Assembly: GCF_037076565.1 (NCBI RefSeq)
Contig: NZ_AP029028.1
Coordinates: 2,418,001 to 2,482,000 of the forward strand
Length of the DNA stretch: 64,000 nucleotides
Source of the DNA: Herbaspirillum sp. DW155
GTDB lineage: Bacteria; Pseudomonadota; Gammaproteobacteria; Burkholderiales; Burkholderiaceae_D
Direction: 5' to 3'
The translations under genes and the position numbers were made by a program. The notes under the pieces are model-generated. The model saw only the letters and a list, made by a program, of their open reading frames with translations. It was not told the DNA's origin and made no database searches. Shown in pieces: positions 59,296-64,000 of the stretch. Position 1 is the first letter of the stretch; each line of letters begins with the position of its first letter.

Positions 59296-60864
59296 ATGCA
59301 GCCCAACGAATCTTCCTCCCCACGCTCGCCTTTGCTGTCGTTGTCCGGCATCGGCAAGAGCTACGCCGGCCCGGTGCTGGACGGCATCGACCTGGATCTG
59401 CATCCCGGCCAGGTGCTGGCCCTGACCGGCGAAAACGGTGCCGGCAAGAGTACGCTCTCCAAGATCATCTGCGGCCTGGTCGATGCCAGCGCCGGCAGCA
59501 TGACACTGGATGGCCAGCCCTATGCACCGGCCTCGCGCACCCAGGCAGAAAGCCTGGGCATCCGCATGGTGATGCAGGAATTGAACCTGATCCCGACGCT
59601 CTCGATTGCCGAAAACCTGTTTCTGGAAAAACTGCCGCGCCGCTTCGGCTGGATCGACCGCAAGAAGCTGGCCGAGGCCGCCCGCGCCCAGATGGAAGTG
59701 GTCGGTCTGGGTGAACTCGACCCGTGGACGCCGGTTGGCGACCTGGGCCTGGGCCACCAGCAGATGGTCGAGATCGCGCGCAACCTGATCGGCAGCTGCC
59801 GCTGCCTGATTCTGGACGAACCCACGGCCATGCTGACCAACCGCGAGGTGGAACTGCTGTTCTCGCGCATCGAGCGCCTGCGCGCCGAAGGCGTGGCCAT
59901 CATCTACATCTCGCACCGGCTGGAAGAATTGAAGCGCATCGCCGACCGCATCGTGGTCCTGCGCGACGGCAAGCTGGTCTGCAATGACGATATCGGCCGC
60001 TACTCGACCGAGCAACTGGTGCAACTGATGGCGGGCGAGCTGACCAAGGTCGACCTGGACGCCGACCACCGCCGCATCGGCGCCCCCGTGCTGCGCATCC
60101 GCGGCCTGGGCCGTGCGCCGGTCGTGCAGCCGGCCAGCCTGGCGCTGCATGCCGGTGAAGTGCTGGGCATTGCCGGCCTGATCGGTTCCGGCCGCACCGA
60201 ACTGCTGCGCCTGATCTTCGGCGCCGACCGTGCCGACCAGGGTGAAATCTTCATCGGCGATGCGCAAGCCCCCGCACGCATTCGCAGTCCCAAGGATGCG
60301 GTCAAGGCCGGTATCGCCATGGTCACCGAAGACCGCAAAGGGCAGGGCCTGCTGCTGCCGCAGGCCATCAGCGTCAACACCTCGCTGGCCAACCTGGGCA
60401 GCGTGAGCCGCGGCGGCATGCTCGATCATGCCCGCGAGAGCAGCATTGCACAGGATTATGTGAAGAAACTGCGTATCCGCAGCGGCAGCGTGGCACAAGC
60501 CGCCGGTGAACTGTCGGGCGGCAACCAGCAGAAGGTGGTGATCGCGCGCTGGCTGTACCGCGATTGCCCGATCATGTTGTTCGATGAACCCACGCGCGGC
60601 ATCGATATCGGCGCCAAGTCGGATATCTATCGTCTCTTCGCCGAGCTGGCCGCGCAAGGCAAGGGCCTGTTGGTGGTATCGAGCGACCTGCGCGAGCTGA
60701 TGCAGATCTGCGACCGCATCGCCGTCATGAGCGCAGGGCGTATTGCCGATACCTTCAGCCGCGACGACTGGTCGCAGGAGCGCATCCTGGCGGCCGCCTT
60801 CAGTGGTTACGTGGGACGCCAGGAAGCGGCCCAAGCCGCCCACGTGGCGGGCAACACCGCCTGA
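59296..60864 (+). CDS. rbsA: Ribose ABC transporter ATPase RbsA (522 aa)
   Basis: Tandem ATPase. NBD1: Walker A GENGAGKST, signature region DLGLGHQQMVEIARNL, Walker B CLILDEPTAML, H-loop ISHRLEE. NBD2: degenerate Walker A GLIGSGRTE, signature LSGGNQQKVVIARWL, Walker B IMLFDEPTRGID. This is the usual RbsA pattern and contrasts with the NBD1 of the ATPase at 38169, whose signature is lost. Start MQPNESSSPRSPLLSLSGIG at 59296; a longer frame from 59164 overlaps rbsB and is rejected. Confidence 0.95.
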   Translation: MQPNESSSPRSPLLSLSGIGKSYAGPVLDGIDLDLHPGQVLALTGENGAGKSTLSKIICGLVDASAGSMTLDGQPYAPASRTQAESLGIRMVMQELNLIPTLSIAENLFLEKLPRRFGWIDRKKLAEAARAQMEVVGLGELDPWTPVGDLGLGHQQMVEIARNLIGSCRCLILDEPTAMLTNREVELLFSRIERLRAEGVAIIYISHRLEELKRIADRIVVLRDGKLVCNDDIGRYSTEQLVQLMAGELTKVDLDADHRRIGAPVLRIRGLGRAPVVQPASLALHAGEVLGIAGLIGSGRTELLRLIFGADRADQGEIFIGDAQAPARIRSPKDAVKAGIAMVTEDRKGQGLLLPQAISVNTSLANLGSVSRGGMLDHARESSIAQDYVKKLRIRSGSVAQAAGELSGGNQQKVVIARWLYRDCPIMLFDEPTRGIDIGAKSDIYRLFAELAAQGKGLLVVSSDLRELMQICDRIAVMSAGRIADTFSRDDWSQERILAAAFSGYVGRQEAAQAAHVAGNTA

Positions 60865-60915
60865 GCGGCCGGACTCTGCGGCCCGACTTTCAACTGCCAA
60901 GAATCAACGAGACAG

Positions 60916-61899
60916 ATGCAAACTTCTTCTACCCCCGCCGCCAGCCGGCAAGCGGCCTACCTGGCCGGTTTCAAGAACTACCTGGGCCTGATGGCCGCCT
61001 TGCTGGCGATGTGCGTGATGTTCGCCTTCCTGAGCGAGAACTTCCTCAGTGCAGCGACCTTCATCACCCTCTCCAATGACATTCCGCCGCTGGTGGTGAT
61101 GTCGGTGGGCATGACCTTCATCCTCATCATCGGCGGCATCGACCTCTCGGTCGGTTCGGTGATGGCGCTGGCGGCCTCCATGCTCTCCATGGCCATGGTG
61201 CGCTGGGGCTGGCCTCTGTATGCCGCCGCCACCCTGGGCGTGGTGGTGGCTGCGCTGTGCGGCACGCTGACCGGCATGGTGTCGGTGCACTGGCGCATTC
61301 CTTCCTTCATCGTTTCCCTGGGCGTGCTCGAAATCGCACGCGGCCTGGCCTACCAGGTCACCAATTCGCGCACCGAATACATCGGCAGCGCCGTGGACGT
61401 GATCAGTTCGCCGGTCCTGTTCGGCATGTCGCCGGCCTTCCTGTCAGCCATCGCCATCGTCATCATTGCGCAACTGGTGCTGACCCGTACCGTGCTGGGC
61501 CGCTACTGGATCGGTATCGGCACCAATGAGGAAGCGGTGCGGTTGTCCGGCGTGAATCCCAATCCCAGCAAGATCCTGGCCTTCGCCCTGATGGGTGCGC
61601 TCTCCGGCATCGCTGCGCTGTTCCAGGTGTCGCGTCTGGAAGCGGCTGATCCCAATGGCGGTGTGGGCATGGAACTGCAAGTCATTGCAGCAGTGGTCAT
61701 CGGTGGCACCAGCCTGATGGGCGGCCGTGGTTCCATCGTCAGTACCTTCATCGGCGTGCTCATCATCTCGGTGCTGGAAGCCGGCCTGGCCCAGGTCGGC
61801 GTGAGCGAGCCGATGAAGCGCATCATCACCGGCGCCGTCATCGTGGTGGCCGTGATCCTGGATACCTATCGCCGCCGCGGCCAACGCCACGCGCGCTGA
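60916..61899 (+). CDS. rbsC: Ribose ABC transporter permease RbsC (327 aa)
   Basis: Polytopic membrane protein with RbsC motifs: FLSAATFITLSNDIPPLVVM, MTFILIIGGIDLSVGSVMAL, GVLEIARGLAYQVTNSRTEY, YWIGIGTNEEAVRLSGVNPN, IAAVVIGGTSLMGGRGSIVS. It forms the channel with RbsA. rbsR follows after 11 bases. Confidence 0.95.
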   Translation: MQTSSTPAASRQAAYLAGFKNYLGLMAALLAMCVMFAFLSENFLSAATFITLSNDIPPLVVMSVGMTFILIIGGIDLSVGSVMALAASMLSMAMVRWGWPLYAAATLGVVVAALCGTLTGMVSVHWRIPSFIVSLGVLEIARGLAYQVTNSRTEYIGSAVDVISSPVLFGMSPAFLSAIAIVIIAQLVLTRTVLGRYWIGIGTNEEAVRLSGVNPNPSKILAFALMGALSGIAALFQVSRLEAADPNGGVGMELQVIAAVVIGGTSLMGGRGSIVSTFIGVLIISVLEAGLAQVGVSEPMKRIITGAVIVVAVILDTYRRRGQRHAR

Positions 61900-61910
61900 G
61901 CGAACACGCC

Positions 61911-62924
61911 ATGGCCACCATCAAGGATGTCGCCAGGCTGGCCGGGGTGTCCTACACCACGGTCTCGCATGTGCTCAACCAGACGCGTCCGGTCAGCAGC
62001 GACGCCCGCGAGCGCGTGCTGGCCGCCGTCAAGGAGCTGGACTACGTGCCCAGCGCCCTGGCGCGCTCCTTGCGCAGCAAGGTCACCGGCAGTATCGGCC
62101 TGATCATTCCCAACAACACCAACCCGTACTTCTCGGAACTGGCGCGCGGGATCGAAGACCATTGCTACGGTGCCGGCTACAGCGTCATCCTGTGCAATTC
62201 CGACGATGACCCGGACAAGCAGCGCGATTACCTGCAGGTGCTGCAGACCAAGCGCTGCGATGGCCTCATCATCGCCACCCTGAACCAGGCCGACCTCAAT
62301 CCGACCGGCAAGCTGGATATCCCGACAGTGCTGCTGGACCGCGCCCCCAAGGAACTGGATATCGATCTGGTCAGCACCGACAACGCTCTGGGCGGCAGCC
62401 TGGCCGCGCTTCATCTGCTGGAGCTGCAGCACCGCCATGTGGCCTGCATCGCCGGCCCGGATGGTCTTGAACTGTCCGACGAGCGCGTGCAGGGCTTTCG
62501 CCAGACCTTGCAGGCAGGTGGCCTGAGCCTGGGCGAGGGTGATCTGCTGCATGCCGACTTCAGCGGCATCGGCGGCTACCAGGCCGCCATGCAGTTGTTG
62601 CAGGGGCGCCCGGCCGGGGAGCGGCCGGACGCCATCTTCTGCTGTAACGACATGATGGCCATCGGCGTGCTGCGTGCGGCGGGCGAACTGCAGATCGAGG
62701 TGCCGGGCGAATTGTCGGTGGTGGGTTTCGACGATATCGAACTGGCCCAGTTCGTCCATCCGCCGCTGACCACGGTGGCACAGAATACCCGCAAGCTGGG
62801 CAACCTGACGGCGCAGTTCCTGCTGGAACGCATCGCCGATCCCGGCCTGCCGGCGCGCCGCGAGACGGTGGCGCCACAACTCCAGCAGCGGGGCTCGACG
62901 GCCCCGCGCGTCAAACCGACTTGA
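61911..62924 (+). CDS. rbsR: Ribose operon repressor RbsR, LacI family (337 aa)
   Basis: Classical LacI HTH and hinge: ATIKDVARLAGVSYTTVSHV, LNQTRPVSSDARERVLAAVK, YVPSALARSLRSKV. A periplasmic-binding-like effector domain follows (IGLIIPNNTNPYFSELARGI, ..AIFCCNDMMAIGVLRAAGEL, SVVGFDDIELAQFVHPPLTT). It probably binds the palindrome at 58134-58149 and releases it on ribose. It sits between rbsC and rbsK in the same operon. Confidence 0.92.
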   Translation: MATIKDVARLAGVSYTTVSHVLNQTRPVSSDARERVLAAVKELDYVPSALARSLRSKVTGSIGLIIPNNTNPYFSELARGIEDHCYGAGYSVILCNSDDDPDKQRDYLQVLQTKRCDGLIIATLNQADLNPTGKLDIPTVLLDRAPKELDIDLVSTDNALGGSLAALHLLELQHRHVACIAGPDGLELSDERVQGFRQTLQAGGLSLGEGDLLHADFSGIGGYQAAMQLLQGRPAGERPDAIFCCNDMMAIGVLRAAGELQIEVPGELSVVGFDDIELAQFVHPPLTTVAQNTRKLGNLTAQFLLERIADPGLPARRETVAPQLQQRGSTAPRVKPT

Positions 62925-62940
62925 GAACTAGAGAGCACAC

Positions 62941-63852
62941 ATGATCGTCATCATCGGCAGCGTCAACATGGATCTGGTCTTGCGCGTACCGCGCATGCCC
63001 TTGCCGGGCGAAACCCTGGCCGGCGACAAATTCATGACCATCCCCGGCGGCAAGGGGGCCAACCAGGCCGTGGCCTGCGCCCGCCTGGCGGCACCCGGCA
63101 CGGCGGTCGCCATGGTGGCCTGCGTGGGCGACGATGCTTTCGGCAGCCAGATGCGCGGCTCGATCACCGCCTGCGGCATCGACGACCGCTACATCGACGA
63201 GGTGGCCGGCGAGGCCACCGGTATCGCTTCCATCATGGTGGATGCCAAGGCCCAGAACAGCATCGTCATCGCCGCCGGCGCCAATGGCCGCCTGGACGTG
63301 GAGCGCATCGAGCGCGCCCGCCCGCTGATTGAACAGGCTTCCATCGTGCTGCTGCAACTGGAAGTGCCGATGGCCACCGTCATCCACAGCATCGAACTGG
63401 CCCACGCCCTGGGCAAGACCGTGGTGCTGAACCCGGCGCCGGCGCAAGCCTTGCCGCGCGAATTGCTGCAGAAGATCGATTACCTGATCCTGAATGAAAT
63501 CGAAGCGGCCATGCTGGCCGAGGTGCAGTCCGATGTGCAGTCGGAGGATATTCCCTTGCTGGCCCAGAAGCTGCATGAACTGGGCGCACGCAACGTAGTG
63601 GTGACGCTGGGCGAGAAGGGCGTCTACGGCTCCTTCGTCGATGGTCAGCAGCGCCATCTGCCGGCCCGCAAGGTGCAGGCGGTCGATACCACGGCGGCTG
63701 GCGACACCTTCATCGGTGGCTTCATCGGCGCCATTGCCCAAGGCCGCGACCAGTTCGACGCCATCGCCTATGCCCAGGCCGCCGCCGCGCTGAGCGTGAC
63801 CCGCATCGGCGCGCAGACCTCCATTCCCACGCGCGACGAAGTGGTGCTCTGA
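62941..63852 (+). CDS. rbsK: Ribokinase RbsK (303 aa)
   Basis: PfkB family: N-terminal [40 protein letters not shown], and the catalytic/anion-hole signature [17 protein letters not shown] near the C-terminus (Asp of GD is the base). It phosphorylates ribose to ribose 5-phosphate. Start 17 bases after the rbsR stop; GAGAGC upstream. Confidence 0.95.
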   Translation: MIVIIGSVNMDLVLRVPRMPLPGETLAGDKFMTIPGGKGANQAVACARLAAPGTAVAMVACVGDDAFGSQMRGSITACGIDDRYIDEVAGEATGIASIMVDAKAQNSIVIAAGANGRLDVERIERARPLIEQASIVLLQLEVPMATVIHSIELAHALGKTVVLNPAPAQALPRELLQKIDYLILNEIEAAMLAEVQSDVQSEDIPLLAQKLHELGARNVVVTLGEKGVYGSFVDGQQRHLPARKVQAVDTTAAGDTFIGGFIGAIAQGRDQFDAIAYAQAAAALSVTRIGAQTSIPTRDEVVL

Positions 63853-63883
63853 GCGCCTGCGTCCGCTTTCATTCAGGATTTCC

Positions 63884-64000
63884 ATGAAAAAGACTGCTCT
63901 GCTCAATGCCGCCATTTCCCAGCTCATCGCTAGCATGGGTCATGGCGATACTCTGGTCATCGGTGACGTCGGCCTGCCGGCGCCAGCGGGCGTGCCTGTC
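63884..64000 (+). CDS. rbsD: D-ribose pyranase RbsD, 5' part only
   Basis: ATG 63884 after TTCAGGA. The 39 codons read [20 protein letters not shown], then [19 protein letters not shown], matching the RbsD N-terminus with catalytic His20 and the following GDTLV. The gene runs off the window. RbsD interconverts ribose pyranose and furanose forms so that RbsK can use it. Confidence 0.93.
   Translation, partial: MKKTALLNAAISQLIASMGHGDTLVIGDVGLPAPAGVPV

Noticed and set aside
59194-60900. 568-codon open frame antisense to rbsA
   Set aside because: It mirrors the rbsA coding frame in high-GC DNA (His/Gln/Ala-rich translation, no RBS, no domain). Similar long shadow frames lie opposite ligD (8500-9783), the PoxB-like gene (5199-6569), acnD (44182-45276) and the sugar-binding protein (36858-38477).

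Overview
The window looks like chromosome of a high-GC betaproteobacterium, most likely Oxalobacteraceae and plausibly Herbaspirillum. This is inferred from overall gene style: a LigD with domain order PE-ligase-polymerase, the HutF/HutG form of histidine degradation, AcnD/PrpF, and an rbsBACRKD operon. No rRNA or tRNA was seen, so the genus is a guess. Coding density is high, genes are tightly packed with many ATGA overlaps, and only the type VI effector/immunity pair has clearly lower GC.

1-13.3 kb is a stress and DNA-repair block. It holds a cut DUF1275 membrane protein, a CBS-domain protein, a SemiSWEET-like protein, a DUF4142 protein, a DJ-1/PfpI protein, a PoxB-type pyruvate oxidase with a coupled small gene, then ku-ligD (non-homologous end joining). 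An intact IS2-group insertion sequence (10793-12122, 5-bp target duplication CCAAC) separates ligD from a Cho-type nuclease. 13.4-20.6 kb holds a putative outer-membrane protein and an orphan type VI secretion cassette: vgrG, a cell-wall-degrading effector and a probable periplasmic immunity protein. 20.9-27.7 kb holds an orphan amino-acid-binding protein and the four-gene Lhr-type helicase/ligase/exonuclease/PdeM repair cluster.

28-30.6 kb carries an HDOD protein, an envelope protein and a small gene. 30.6-42.4 kb is a carbohydrate catabolic locus that I cannot assign to a known pathway: SDR dehydrogenase, aldehyde dehydrogenase, FGGY kinase, HAD phosphatase, RpiR regulator, RpiA paralogue, a complete sugar ABC transporter and a quinone-linked D-lactate dehydrogenase. 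Three copies of a palindrome TAGT-N3-ACTA sit in front of its three transcription units and are a likely RpiR-type operator.

42.5-47.1 kb is prpF-acnD with a FadR-type GntR regulator. 47.3-53.5 kb is an IclR regulator, a polar amino-acid ABC transporter and hutD-hutF-hutG, i.e. uptake plus the last steps of histidine degradation. 53.6-57.8 kb has a universal stress protein behind an FNR-like box, two exported proteins, NhaA and a 41-residue membrane protein. 57.8-64 kb is the ribose operon rbsBACRK-D (rbsD cut by the window edge), preceded by a strong terminator and a 16-bp LacI-type palindrome.

A dispersed palindromic repeat with core GGGCCTGTT occurs four times in gaps (about 15.0, 42.4, 55.9 and 58.2 kb). 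At two places the repeat supplies the stop codon of the preceding gene.
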